Origin: Kordiimonas sediminis
GTDB taxonomy: Bacteria > Pseudomonadota > Alphaproteobacteria > Sphingomonadales > Kordiimonadaceae
Reading direction: 5' to 3'
DNA: 64,000 nt
NCBI RefSeq assembly: GCF_014656395.1
Contig: NZ_BNCI01000001.1
Span: forward strand, 1,585,893-1,649,892
The notes beneath the pieces were generated by a model, which ran no database searches, was not told the DNA's origin, and saw only the letters and a list, made by a program, of their open reading frames with translations. This document shows positions 43,317 to 52,317 of the stretch, piece by piece; within the stretch, counting starts at the first letter, position 1, and each line of letters opens with the position of its first letter. The position numbers and the translations under genes are program-made.

Positions 43317-44489
43317 TCAGAAATCTCCGTATAGTTTGCCGGGGTTCAGGATACCAGTGGGGTCAAAGCTTTCCTTCAGCCGTTTTGCCAATGCTTTGAT
43401 ACCTGCGGACGGCGGCAGGATGAAGGGTATTTCGTCCCTTGTCCGTCTGATGGCCATGGCGGTCCCCGATCTGGGCTGAGGACGCCAATTCTCGTCAGGG
43501 GCAAGTGCCCATATCAGTCCTCCGCCCCAGCAAATATAATAGTGCTGCAGAGATGATGTATTCAGAAAGTCAGTAACTTCGGACGGGGGTAGTGTAATCC
43601 GCCAAAGGGATTGTTGGGAGGCGGCTGGTAGCACGCTTGCGCTGGTGATCTGGTGCCATAGCGTTTCTTCTGTCTCTCCTGTCAGTACCTCACACGATTT
43701 TCCGATCAGCCTGATCAAGGCCTCTGTCCGGTCCTGTACAGACGCCTCAGTGCCCTCTAGCCGTATCAAGGCTACGTTACTATCCTCCAGCCCGGCTCGG
43801 GCGGCGCAGTCTGTTGGCAGATATGTCAGCCCGGTAGGTTCACAGTTGGACAGGCTGGCTTGATGCAGGGCGTCGATCCCGGCTTGTTGGTCAAGGCCTG
43901 CGAACATCAGGGTGCGGGATAAGGTCGGCTTCGGAAGTACTTTAATTGTTATGCGGGTCAGGGCGGCCAATGTGCCAAATGATCCTGTCATCAATTTGGG
44001 CAGATCATACCCGGTTACATTTTTCACAACACGACCGCCTGCCTTGAATGGCGCGGCGCGGCCTGTTACCCCCTCAACTCCAAGAATATAATCGCGCACA
44101 CTGCCGGTGTGAGGCCGGCGCGCCCCGGCGATCCCGGTGGCAATCATACCCCCAAGGGTACCCGCAGCCTGTGTCCCTGATATGTCGGCTTCTAGGGTAC
44201 GATCAGGATGGAAGGGCGTGAAGGGGAGATACTGGCCCTGTTCATGCAGGGCCGAATATATTTCGCTCATCGGGGTGCCTGCACCGGCGGTTAAAACCAA
44301 CTCTTCTGGCTGATACAGCTCAATGCCGGAGAAATGAGACATGTCCAGTGTGTGGCTAGCGGGAACAGTATGCCCAAGCGAGGCACGGCTATTACCGCCA
44401 ATAAGCGATACGGGTGTTTCCGATGATACCGCCCAGGCCAGACAGTCTTGCAGCTGAGACAGATTTGCTGGTTTCATGTATGACGACAT
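43317..44489 (-). CDS. glcE: Glycolate oxidase FAD-binding subunit
   Basis: 390 aa. FAD_binding_4-type (PCMH) domain: SLIGGNSRASLGH, AGAGTPMSEIYSALHEQGQYLPF, GTLGGMIATGIAGARRPHTGSVRDYILGVEGV and RVVKNVTGYDLPKLMTGSFGTLAALTRITIKV. It lacks the C-terminal catalytic segment found in GlcD, as usual for GlcE. It lies 15 bases after glcD. AAGGA is somewhat far (11 bases) from the ATG. Confidence 0.94.
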   Translation of the reverse strand: MSSYMKPANLSQLQDCLAWAVSSETPVSLIGGNSRASLGHTVPASHTLDMSHFSGIELYQPEELVLTAGAGTPMSEIYSALHEQGQYLPFTPFHPDRTLEADISGTQAAGTLGGMIATGIAGARRPHTGSVRDYILGVEGVTGRAAPFKAGGRVVKNVTGYDLPKLMTGSFGTLAALTRITIKVLPKPTLSRTLMFAGLDQQAGIDALHQASLSNCEPTGLTYLPTDCAARAGLEDSNVALIRLEGTEASVQDRTEALIRLIGKSCEVLTGETEETLWHQITSASVLPAASQQSLWRITLPPSEVTDFLNTSSLQHYYICWGGGLIWALAPDENWRPQPRSGTAMAIRRTRDEIPFILPPSAGIKALAKRLKESFDPTGILNPGKLYGDF

Positions 44490-44504
44490 GACAGTGCAGT
44501 CCTT

Positions 44505-45992
44505 TTAAAAACGCGGCAGGTCAGGAAACTTCACTGACCCTTTATGGACATGCATATGACCCAGTTCCGCGCATCGGTGCAAGGTGGGAAAGACCTTTCC
44601 CGGGTTCAGCCGGTGGTTCGGGTCAAAGGCACATTTGATACGCTGCTGCTGTTTCAGGTCTTCATCGGTGAACATGGTTTCCATCAAATCCCGTTTTTCA
44701 ACACCGACGCCGTGTTCGCCCGTAAGAACGCCACCTACCTCAACACACAGCTTTAAGATATCGGCACCGAATGCCTCGGCTTTTGCCTGCTCTCCGGCGA
44801 TGCTGGCATTATACATTATCAGGGGATGCAGGTTCCCGTCACCGGCGTGGAAGACATTAGCAACATCCAGACCGTATTTTTTCGACATCTCTTTCATGGC
44901 ATTCAGCACATCAGGCAGAGTGTGGCGCGGGATTGTTCCGTCCATACACAGATAGTCCTGCGATAGTGACCCAACGGCAGGAAAAGCCGCCTTTCTGCCG
45001 CGCCAAATCGTTTCCCGTTCCTGATCATCACGGCTGATGCGTATATTTGTTGCATTATTGGTGTTGGCAATTGCCTCAACTGTCTGGATCAGGTCGTCGA
45101 CCTCGGCGCGCCTGCCGTCCAATTCAACAATCAGCATCGCGCCAGCATCTTTTGGGTACCCAAGCTGGCAATAGTTATCAACGGCGGTCAGGGCAAAACT
45201 GTCCATCATTTCCATGCCAGCCGGGATGATCCCTGCACCTATGACGTCGCCGACAAATCGCCCACCGTCTTCAACGCAGCTAAAGGCGACAAGCATGGCT
45301 TTCGCCACTTCCGGTTTTTTCAGAATACGGACCGTGACTTCGGTAATAATGCCCAATAGTCCTTCTGACCCTGTTAGCAGTCCAAGAAAGTCATATCCGG
45401 TATCATCCATAAACTTACCGCCAAACTGCAGTATATCGCCGTCGATGGTGACCAGTTCAAGGCCAAGGATATTGTTGGTCGTCAGTCCGTATTTCAGGCA
45501 GTGTACGCCGCCAGAGTTCTCTGCAATATTACCGCCGATAGTGCAGGCGATCTGGCTGGACGGGTCTGGGGCATAATAGAAACCATTTCCTGCGACCACA
45601 TCAGTTATTCGCTGGTTGGTGACACCGGGTTCCACGACGACGCATCTGTTTGCATAGTCGATATCCTTGACCTTGTTCAAGCGGGATAGCCCCAGCACAA
45701 TACCGTCAGCGAGAGGAAGCGCGCCCCCAGACAGGGAGGTGCCTCCACCCCGCGGGACAATTTTGATATTGAGATCCCGGCAAATCTTCAGCGTAACCGC
45801 CACTTCTTCTGTTGATCCCGGCAGAACAACCAGCATGGGTTTCTGGTGATAGCCTGCGAGCGCATCACTATCAAATGCAGCAAGCGCATCCTGATCCAGT
45901 ACTAGGCTTTCTGCGGGCAATGATTCCTGTAACCTTGCAATCAGCAGAGGATATTGATCCAGAACGTCTTTTTCGGGTTTGGGCATCAGCAC
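44505..45992 (-). CDS. glcD: Glycolate oxidase catalytic FAD subunit
   Basis: About 495 aa. Oxidises glycolate (often also D-lactate) to glyoxylate. FAD-binding segment VPRGGGTSLSGGALPLADGIVLGLSRL, then PDPSSQIACTIGGNIAENSGG. The C-terminal FAD-oxidase domain shows VFHAGDGNLHPLI and GGVLTGEHGVGVEKRDLM. The GTG start at 45992 is chosen because GGAG is nine bases upstream and homologues begin with a similar MPxPD segment. The frame is open to a GTG at 46019 and there is an ATG at 45986. First gene of glcDEF. Confidence 0.94.
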   Translation of the reverse strand: MLMPKPEKDVLDQYPLLIARLQESLPAESLVLDQDALAAFDSDALAGYHQKPMLVVLPGSTEEVAVTLKICRDLNIKIVPRGGGTSLSGGALPLADGIVLGLSRLNKVKDIDYANRCVVVEPGVTNQRITDVVAGNGFYYAPDPSSQIACTIGGNIAENSGGVHCLKYGLTTNNILGLELVTIDGDILQFGGKFMDDTGYDFLGLLTGSEGLLGIITEVTVRILKKPEVAKAMLVAFSCVEDGGRFVGDVIGAGIIPAGMEMMDSFALTAVDNYCQLGYPKDAGAMLIVELDGRRAEVDDLIQTVEAIANTNNATNIRISRDDQERETIWRGRKAAFPAVGSLSQDYLCMDGTIPRHTLPDVLNAMKEMSKKYGLDVANVFHAGDGNLHPLIMYNASIAGEQAKAEAFGADILKLCVEVGGVLTGEHGVGVEKRDLMETMFTDEDLKQQQRIKCAFDPNHRLNPGKVFPTLHRCAELGHMHVHKGSVKFPDLPRF

Positions 45993-46140
45993 GGCATTAT
46001 TCTCCAGTTCATAAGGCACGCTAGCAGATTATTTTTCCCGGATACAGAGACAGGATAAAAAGGATTTTAAAAAAATATGGTAACGAACCGCAAAGGCGTC
46101 TTATAGTCCGGCCGTGGGTAAGAGGAATCAGGAGTATAGT

Positions 46141-46821
46141 ATGACCGAAATGTCGGTTTCACAGGCGATGAAGGCGCGTTTTTCTGCACGTGCCTTTCTG
46201 GATAAGCCTGTGCCAGAAGATGTTCTGACAGATTTATTTGACCATGCTGCGCTTGCGGCATCGGGATGTAATTTCCAGCCGTGGAACGTGCATGTCTTTA
46301 CCGGCCAGAAGAAATCGGAACTGGAAACAGCCGTCATGGCCAAGGCACCAGAAAGCCCCCTAGGAGAAGGGTCGGATATTAACATCTATCCGTCAAACAT
46401 GTCCGGTGTGCTTCGGCAAAGGCGGATTGAGTGCGGGGAGCTTCTATACAGCACTCTCGGGATTGCACGAGAAGACAAAAACGCCCGCATGCAGCAGACA
46501 ATGCAGAATTTCACTTTTTTCGGGGCGCCTGTCGGTATTTTGTTTACTGCGCGGAAAGGATTGGGGGAAATTCAGTATATTGATTATGGTATTTTTATTC
46601 AGTCAGTGATGTTGCTTGCGGTAGAGCGCGGGCTTGATACTTGCGCCCAGGCGTTCTGGGCCATGTGGCCTAATACGATACGGGATCATCTGGGGCTTGA
46701 AGATGATGAAGTGGTCGCCTGCGGTATGTCACTTGGATATGCTGACCCTGATCACATTGTGAATTCAGTAGATATGCCGCGTGTCAATATTTCAGAGTTT
46801 TTAACACGTCACGGAGACTAG
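46141..46821 (+). CDS. Nitroreductase family protein
   Basis: 226 aa FMN-dependent oxidoreductase of the NfsA/NfsB-like fold. Motifs: MKARFSARAFLDKPVPEDVL (FMN-phosphate binding by the Arg pair), AALAASGCNFQPWNVHVF, and DTCAQAFWAMWPNTIRDHLGLEDDEVVACGMSLGYADP. The ATG at 46141 has CAGGAG seven bases upstream; an in-frame start at 46114 lacks one. The physiological substrate is unknown. It is 21 bases ahead of the hydroxyacid oxidase gene and likely in the same operon. Confidence 0.9.
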   Translation: MTEMSVSQAMKARFSARAFLDKPVPEDVLTDLFDHAALAASGCNFQPWNVHVFTGQKKSELETAVMAKAPESPLGEGSDINIYPSNMSGVLRQRRIECGELLYSTLGIAREDKNARMQQTMQNFTFFGAPVGILFTARKGLGEIQYIDYGIFIQSVMLLAVERGLDTCAQAFWAMWPNTIRDHLGLEDDEVVACGMSLGYADPDHIVNSVDMPRVNISEFLTRHGD

Positions 46822-46842
46822 GCCCGGGAAGGGGAGGGACAA

Positions 46843-48003
46843 ATGAGAGTAGACGAGTGTTTTAACGTCAGGGACCTGCGTGAACTGGCCCGGCGTAAAG
46901 TGCCTGCACCTTTTTTTACATATCTGGATGGCGGATCTGATGACCAGTGGACATTGGCCCGCAACTCCAAGGCATTTGATGACTATCAGTTAATGCCAAA
47001 TACGTTGGTGGATGTGTCGTCCATTGATTTATCGAATACGGTTTTGGGACAGAAAATGGAATTGCCCTTTTTCCTGGCACCGACCGGCATGTCCCGCTTA
47101 TTCCATCACGACAGAGAGCTGGGTGCAGCACGGGCGGCAGAAAAATTCGGGACCATGTACAGTCTGTCGACTGTAGGTACAACCAGCATTGAAGAAATCG
47201 CAGAGACGGTTAGCACCCCCAAGATGTTCCAGATATATGTCTTTCGGGACCGCGCTTTCACCAAGGAATTCGTGGACCGCTGTAAAGCTGCGAACTATGA
47301 GGCGCTGTGTCTAACCGTTGATTTGCCGGTAGCGGGTAATCGGGAAGGAAACCTGCGCGCTGGACACACTATGCCGCCCAAGCCTTCGCTGGCGACATTT
47401 ATGGGCTTTGCTACCAAGGTTGCCTGGGGCATGGGGCTTTTGAAGGATCGTCAGTTTACGTTTGCCAATGTGGCGCACATGGCAGACGAGGTAAAAAAAC
47501 GCGGGATCGATCTTTTTCAGTTTATTGGGGAGCAATTTGACAGGTCGCTCGTTTGGGATGATCTTGCATGGCTCGCCGAACAGTGGGACGGTCCGTTGGT
47601 GATCAAAGGCATTCTAAGCCCGGATGATGCCAGGCGTGCGCTGGATGCAGGGGCTACTGCCGCAATGATATCCAATCATGGAGGCAGACAGCTGGACAGT
47701 GTGCCTGCGCCGATTGATTGCCTTAGACCGATGCGGGATGCCGTTGGTGACAAGATGGAATTGATTGTGGACGGCGGGATTGAACGCGGCACCCAGATTA
47801 TAAAAGCCCTGGCGATGGGGGCCGATGCCTGTAGCATGGGGAAATCCTACCTGTATGGCCTGGGGGCAGGTGGCCAGGAAGGCGTGGAGCGTATGTTCAC
47901 CCTTCTAAAGGCGGAACTGGAGCGCAACATGACGCTTTTAGGGGTAACCAAGATTGACGATCTGAACGAACGGCATATCGTTGAATTATGTAAACGGGGA
48001 TAG
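46843..48003 (+). CDS. FMN-dependent alpha-hydroxy-acid oxidizing protein (L-lactate dehydrogenase-like)
   Basis: 386 aa TIM-barrel flavoenzyme of the LldD/glycolate oxidase family. The catalytic His279 sits in ISNHGGRQLD with the flanking Arg. Other FMN and substrate blocks are FTYLDGGSDDQWTLARN, FFLAPTGMSRLFHH, MFQIYVFRDR, LTVDLPVAGNREGN and VDGGIERGTQIIKALAMGADACSMG. The likely substrate is L-lactate or a related 2-hydroxyacid; the neighbouring GlcDEF and sodium symporter genes support this. GGGAGG precedes the ATG. Confidence 0.93.
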   Translation: MRVDECFNVRDLRELARRKVPAPFFTYLDGGSDDQWTLARNSKAFDDYQLMPNTLVDVSSIDLSNTVLGQKMELPFFLAPTGMSRLFHHDRELGAARAAEKFGTMYSLSTVGTTSIEEIAETVSTPKMFQIYVFRDRAFTKEFVDRCKAANYEALCLTVDLPVAGNREGNLRAGHTMPPKPSLATFMGFATKVAWGMGLLKDRQFTFANVAHMADEVKKRGIDLFQFIGEQFDRSLVWDDLAWLAEQWDGPLVIKGILSPDDARRALDAGATAAMISNHGGRQLDSVPAPIDCLRPMRDAVGDKMELIVDGGIERGTQIIKALAMGADACSMGKSYLYGLGAGGQEGVERMFTLLKAELERNMTLLGVTKIDDLNERHIVELCKRG

Positions 48004-48007
48004 GGAC

Positions 48008-48262
48008 ATGGGAACAGAAAATAAAGACGGATATTGGAAAGCGAATATATCGCTTTTGCTGAAATTATTAGTGATTTGGTTTGTTGTGTCCTTTGGGGCC
48101 GGGATTTTGTTTGTCGACTTTCTCAATCAGTTTGAGGTTCTGGGCGTTAAGCTTGGCTTCTGGTTCGCGCAGCAAGGTTCAATTTATGTGTTTGTTGGGT
48201 TGATCTTTTATTACACCCGCCGCATGCGCAAAATTGACGAAGAACACGGCGTGGAGGACTAG
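48008..48262 (+). CDS. DUF4212 small subunit of a sodium:solute symporter
   Basis: 84 aa with two membrane helices (about 16-38 and 48-67) and a charged C-terminus (TRRMRKIDEEHG). DUF4212 proteins are encoded directly upstream of SSS-family symporters and are regarded as their small partner. Here the gap to the symporter is three bases. The start at 48008 is four bases after the oxidase stop. A longer in-frame start inside that gene is rejected. Confidence 0.92.
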   Translation: MGTENKDGYWKANISLLLKLLVIWFVVSFGAGILFVDFLNQFEVLGVKLGFWFAQQGSIYVFVGLIFYYTRRMRKIDEEHGVED

Positions 48263-48265
48263 GCA

Positions 48266-50038
48266 ATGGATGTTCAAACTCTGACATATCTGTTCGTTGG
48301 TGTTTCATTTGCACTATATATCGGGATTGCAATCTGGTCGAAGGTAGGGTCGACCCGAGAGTTCTATATCGCCGGCGGCGGGGTGCATCCTGTTGTCAAC
48401 GGAATGGCGACGGCCGCTGACTGGATGTCAGCTGCATCCTTTATTTCAATGACGGGTCTTATTGCTTTTTTAGGCTACGACGGATCCGTATATTTGATGG
48501 GCTGGACCGGGGGGTATGTCCTTCTGGCATTGTTGCTGGCGCCTTATTTGCGAAAGTTTGGCAAGTTTACAGTCCCGGACTTTATTGGGGACCGCTATTA
48601 TTCCAAGTCGGCGCGTCTGGTTGCCATTCTGTGCCTGATTATCATCAGCTTCACCTATGTTGCAGGTCAAATGCGCGGTGTCGGTATTGTTTTCTCCCGC
48701 TTTCTGGAAATTGAAATTGAAATGGGCGTTCTGACAGGGATGGCCATTGTTTTCATGTATGCGGTTCTGGGCGGAATGAAAGGGATCACCTATACACAGG
48801 TGGCACAGTACTGTGTCTTGATATTTGCCTATACGGTGCCTGCAATTTTCATATCCATGCTGGTAACAGGCAACCCTGTGCCCCAGCTTGGCTTGGGCAG
48901 TGAAGTGGCCGATACGGGCAAAACCGTTCTGGAGACACTGGATACGGTGCTGGTTGATCTTGGTTTCAACGCCTATACAGAAGGTACAAAGTCCACGATT
49001 GATATTTTCGCGATTACAGCGGCGTTGATGGTGGGAACTGCAGGATTGCCCCATGTTATTGTGCGTTTTTTCACAGTGCCCAAGGTATCAGATGCGCGGG
49101 TTTCTGCCGGTTGGGCGCTGGTGTTTATTGCACTGTTGTACACGACGGCACCTGCGGTTGGTGCCTTCGCCCGGATTAATTTTATCAACGAGGTTAATGA
49201 GACATCATACGCTGAAACGCCAGCGTGGTTCAAAAACTGGGAAAATCTGGGTTTGATCGGCTGGGCCGATAAAAACGGGGACGGCAAGGTTCAGTACAGA
49301 GCAGGTGCACCGTTTGAAGGCACCCCCAGTTTTGAAGAAGACAAGCGCGGTCCGCACGGGGAGCGTGTTGTTGTCAACACGGCAACCCCGTCCGCTAATG
49401 AAGTCTATGTTGACCGGGATATTATGGTGTTGGCAAACCCTGAAATTGCAAAGCTGCCCGACTGGGTTTTTGCACTGGTTGCAGCTGGATCACTTGCTGC
49501 CGCACTCTCGACTGCGGCCGGCTTGTTGTTGGTGATTTCATCCAGTGTGTCGCATGATCTTTTTAAAATGACGCTGATGCCGGAAATAACGGATAAACAG
49601 GAGTTGCTGTATGCGCGTCTGGCTGCGGCCATTGCGATTGGCGTTGCCGGATATTTGGGAATTAATCCGCCTGGCTTTGTGGCAGAGGTTGTGGCACTTG
49701 CATTTGGTTTGGCGGCGGCAAGTCTGTTCCCGGCAATTCTGATGGGTATATTCTCTCGCAAGATGAACCGGGAAGGCGCAATCGCAGGAATGATCAGCGG
49801 GCTGTTCTTTACTGTTGGATATATTACCTACTTTAAGTTCATGAACCCTGACCTGAACACTGCAGCAAACTGGTTCTTTGGTATTTCACCAGAGGGCATT
49901 GGTACGCTGGGCATGGTTGTGAACTTTATAGTGGCATATGGTGTGATGAAACTGACCAAGTCCCCACCGCAGGAGGTTGGAGAGCTGATCGAAAGTATTC
50001 GTATTCCGTCAGGTGCAGGGGCCGGGCACCACCACTAA
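48266..50038 (+). CDS. Sodium:solute symporter family protein (large subunit, DUF4212-associated)
   Basis: 590 aa SSS-family transporter with about 13 membrane helices. Conserved blocks are REFYIAGGGVHPVVNGMATAADWMSAASFISMTG near the Na+ sites, FTVPDFIGDRYYSKSARLVAILCLI and AGSLAAALSTAAGLLLVISSSVSHD. A hydrophilic insert of about 110 residues (about 305-385) with DKNGDGKVQ, an EF-hand-like Ca-binding loop, is notable. The C-terminus ends GHHH. Relatives take up acetate, lactate or other short acids; the operon context favours a 2-hydroxyacid. GGCA spacing before the ATG is short. Confidence 0.93.
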   Translation: MDVQTLTYLFVGVSFALYIGIAIWSKVGSTREFYIAGGGVHPVVNGMATAADWMSAASFISMTGLIAFLGYDGSVYLMGWTGGYVLLALLLAPYLRKFGKFTVPDFIGDRYYSKSARLVAILCLIIISFTYVAGQMRGVGIVFSRFLEIEIEMGVLTGMAIVFMYAVLGGMKGITYTQVAQYCVLIFAYTVPAIFISMLVTGNPVPQLGLGSEVADTGKTVLETLDTVLVDLGFNAYTEGTKSTIDIFAITAALMVGTAGLPHVIVRFFTVPKVSDARVSAGWALVFIALLYTTAPAVGAFARINFINEVNETSYAETPAWFKNWENLGLIGWADKNGDGKVQYRAGAPFEGTPSFEEDKRGPHGERVVVNTATPSANEVYVDRDIMVLANPEIAKLPDWVFALVAAGSLAAALSTAAGLLLVISSSVSHDLFKMTLMPEITDKQELLYARLAAAIAIGVAGYLGINPPGFVAEVVALAFGLAAASLFPAILMGIFSRKMNREGAIAGMISGLFFTVGYITYFKFMNPDLNTAANWFFGISPEGIGTLGMVVNFIVAYGVMKLTKSPPQEVGELIESIRIPSGAGAGHHH

Positions 50039-50094
50039 GAGTGTGTGGCGCTGCTGTCCAGAAGGGGGCGGCGCTTATCATCGTAAAGATGTGC

Positions 50095-50114
50095 ATGGGG
50101 GCGTTTGCCCCCAT
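50095..50114. terminator. GC-rich hairpin between convergent genes
   Basis: ATGGGGGC-GTTT-GCCCCCAT, an 8-bp perfect stem between the symporter (+) and the outer-membrane protein gene (-). No clear T-tract follows on either strand. Confidence 0.5.
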
Positions 50115-50129
50115 ACTGTATATTGGATA

Positions 50130-51071
50130 TTAGAAGGCAAGCTGCCAGCCAACTATCAGACGATAATCCGTGCCGAGATTATTGTCAGCGCGGTTTTCAT
50201 CAAGTGGCGCACCAACTTCAACAGCGAAACGGTTTCCCGCCAGACTGCCGTCCCGGATAACATAATTGACACCGCCATATGCCATCCAGCGTTTGCGGGT
50301 GCCGTAATCATGCAATTTGCCTTTGGCGTCTTCCATCTCGTCATATGATGTGCGGGCAGAAATGCTGAAAGATGGGGACAGCGTTTTGGACACCCATGCG
50401 GTTGTCATCCAGCTATCACCAGACCGCTGGTTATAGGAATTGTCATCCAGCCAGATAACGGCAGACAGCTGACCACCGAACGACCAACCATCCTGAAAGT
50501 TGGAATATGTCAGGGCTGGCTTAAAGCCGTAGGATCCGGTGCCAGACTGCATATTCTGGCCAAGGCGCATGCCTGCATCACTTAGGTCATTGTCATCACC
50601 TGTTGGCAGGGATAAACCTGCTTTGGCAACAAGACGACTACTGCCAGTATCAAAGACAGGGAAAAGCGCATTAACATTCAGGTCGGTAATGCCAGAGGCG
50701 TTCATTTCCATTGGCATAGGAGTCATCCCCATGTCCCCCATGGGCATCATGTTAGATGTCATTTCCTGATCGCTGAAACCAAGACTGGCTGCGAAAGTAA
50801 CCCAGTCTACAGGGGCATACATAACGCCAGCCATAATCATGGATTTTGACATTTCCTGCGGTCCGATAGCGGAGGTCGGATCGTCCATTTGCATTGTCAT
50901 ATACCGCGCTGATGCCATCCATTCGCCAGCTTTGTGGTAATGGTCAGCCATTACCCCGATAGGGGCATGGTCGTCAACGCGGGCCTGATAGCCATCATGC
51001 GCCATAAGTGCAGTTGTGGACATAAGTACAGATGCAGCCGCAGTGGCCACACGAAAAGATTTTGAAAACAT
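50130..51071 (-). CDS. Met-rich outer-membrane beta-barrel protein (transporter-like family often near copper genes)
   Basis: 313 aa. Signal peptide to about residue 24 (TTALMA-HDG), then HAPIGVMADHYHKAGEWMASARYM, a hallmark of a barrel family commonly found beside copper-handling genes. Nine methionines fall within residues 104-123, a soft-metal-binding pattern. The rest alternates polar and aromatic beta strands (YGFKPALTYSNFQDGWSFGGQL, ending DYRLIVGWQLAF with a C-terminal Phe), as in outer-membrane proteins. ATG at 51071 follows AGGGAAC. The gene pairs with the Cys-rich small protein upstream. A copper role is inference. Confidence 0.75.
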   Translation of the reverse strand: MFSKSFRVATAAASVLMSTTALMAHDGYQARVDDHAPIGVMADHYHKAGEWMASARYMTMQMDDPTSAIGPQEMSKSMIMAGVMYAPVDWVTFAASLGFSDQEMTSNMMPMGDMGMTPMPMEMNASGITDLNVNALFPVFDTGSSRLVAKAGLSLPTGDDNDLSDAGMRLGQNMQSGTGSYGFKPALTYSNFQDGWSFGGQLSAVIWLDDNSYNQRSGDSWMTTAWVSKTLSPSFSISARTSYDEMEDAKGKLHDYGTRKRWMAYGGVNYVIRDGSLAGNRFAVEVGAPLDENRADNNLGTDYRLIVGWQLAF

Positions 51072-51144
51072 TTCTAGTTCCCTGAATAAAAAATATTGGT
51101 CGGCCAAACAGGTCAGCCATTTAAGTTTTTAAGTTTGGATGAAA

Positions 51145-51543
51145 CTAGAAAGCCGTAGGAGGGGCGCGCACAGCATCAGAGCGTGTGTCGGGTACTGTTG
51201 GAGCTGCTTCTGTATGCCGGGCTAGGGGATCGGCAACACTATGAAGATCGGGACAGTCTGATAATAGGGGATCAGCGGGCGTGTCCGCAGATTCTCCATA
51301 GGTACAGGACATGCAGTCCATTGCACCATTTGGTGTATCTTCCCCAAGTGCAGCACCGCAGATAAAGGCAATGCTGAGGGGGCGGCCTGATGCATCTGTT
51401 GCAAAAGGGTCATTTGCTGCATTTGCAGCAGAGACATGAACAAGTTGCTGGAAAAATAACAGAAACGCCAGAGCCGCTACCGACAATGATTTGTCGATAC
51501 GCTCAAGTAGTAGTTGCTGTTTTTTCCCGATATACTTGCTCAT
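51145..51543 (-). CDS. Small exported Cys-rich protein (DUF2946-like)
   Basis: 132 aa. An N-terminal hydrophobic segment (about 20-40) is followed by a short soluble part with Cys62, Cys77-x-x-Cys80 and Cys97, and His101/His110. The CxxC placed after an ICG segment resembles DUF2946 proteins, often encoded with copper-handling barrels, but the match is by eye. It lies 73 bases upstream of the Met-rich barrel gene in the same direction. The ribosome site is weak. It may be a periplasmic metal-binding partner. Confidence 0.6.
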   Translation of the reverse strand: MSKYIGKKQQLLLERIDKSLSVAALAFLLFFQQLVHVSAANAANDPFATDASGRPLSIAFICGAALGEDTPNGAMDCMSCTYGESADTPADPLLSDCPDLHSVADPLARHTEAAPTVPDTRSDAVRAPPTAF

Positions 51544-51652
51544 ACGCGCCAGATATAGCAGTGTTGTTGGGAAGTCAATGCGCTATTCTGTCGCCGCCTG
51601 ACGGGGAAGGGGCTGCATTGAAATATTGGAGTAGAGCCAGAGGGGAAGTACC

Positions 51653-52234
51653 ATGAAACAGCTTGCGATTATGATTTTCAGTTTGTTCATTAGCGGTGCC
51701 GTATATGCTGAGGAGGCAAGCCAAACGGATCAAACTGCTATGGGTGCAGCGATAAAGCTGGCGGAACCAGTTGACCGACCCGGTTTCAGTGTTGCTGTGG
51801 TTGATGTCGGGGCCGGTTATATCAGTGGACAGCCATCAGAGGACGCGCTGCGCGGTATGGCAGAAGCCGGTGTGACAACCGTTATCAATCTAAGAACCAA
51901 GGACGAGATGAAAGCCCTAGGGTACGACGAAGGCACACTGGTGCAGGAACTGGGAATGAACTATGTGCATATCCCGCTGGGTGGGGATGCACACCCATAC
52001 AGCCCTGCTGCGCTGGATGCGATGCTGGATGCGATGAAAAAAGTTGAGGGTAAAGTCCTTTTGCACTGTGCATCGGGTCGCCGTGCCAGCCATATGTGGG
52101 GCGCTTATCTTGTAAAAGGACAAGGCTTTTCCAGAGAAGAGGCAGAGAAACACGCCCGTGCCGTGGGTCGCGGCGAGCCAGCTTTGGATAAATTGCTGGA
52201 CACGAAACCAGCTGCGACAGAAAAAAATCAGTAA
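51653..52234 (+). CDS. Exported DUF442/BLH-type phosphatase-like protein
   Basis: 193 aa. Signal peptide to about residue 20 (SGAVYA-EE). The core (about 45-175) is a dual-specificity-phosphatase-like fold: ISGQPSEDALRGMAEAGVTTVINLRTKDE and the signature HCASGRRASHMWGAYL with Cys139. The Arg is at the fifth position after Cys (CxxGxR), as in DUF442/beta-lactamase-hydrolase-like proteins rather than the classical CX5R. Periplasmic location is unusual for phosphatases; relatives are linked to sulfur-redox proteins. GGGAAG precedes the ATG, and a terminator follows. Confidence 0.82.
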   Translation: MKQLAIMIFSLFISGAVYAEEASQTDQTAMGAAIKLAEPVDRPGFSVAVVDVGAGYISGQPSEDALRGMAEAGVTTVINLRTKDEMKALGYDEGTLVQELGMNYVHIPLGGDAHPYSPAALDAMLDAMKKVEGKVLLHCASGRRASHMWGAYLVKGQGFSREEAEKHARAVGRGEPALDKLLDTKPAATEKNQ

Positions 52235-52269
52235 CGTCTGGACGGTGGCGCCAGCGTGGGAAAGAGATC

Positions 52270-52293
52270 AGGCGGTCAAGGGACCGCCTTTTT
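52270..52293 (+). terminator. Intrinsic terminator of the DUF442 gene
   Basis: AGGCGGTC-AAGG-GACCGCCT followed by TTTTT. It also faces the end of the convergent YdgA-like gene. Confidence 0.9.
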
Positions 52294-52317
52294 AGGTAGA
52301 ACAGATGAATCTGGTGT

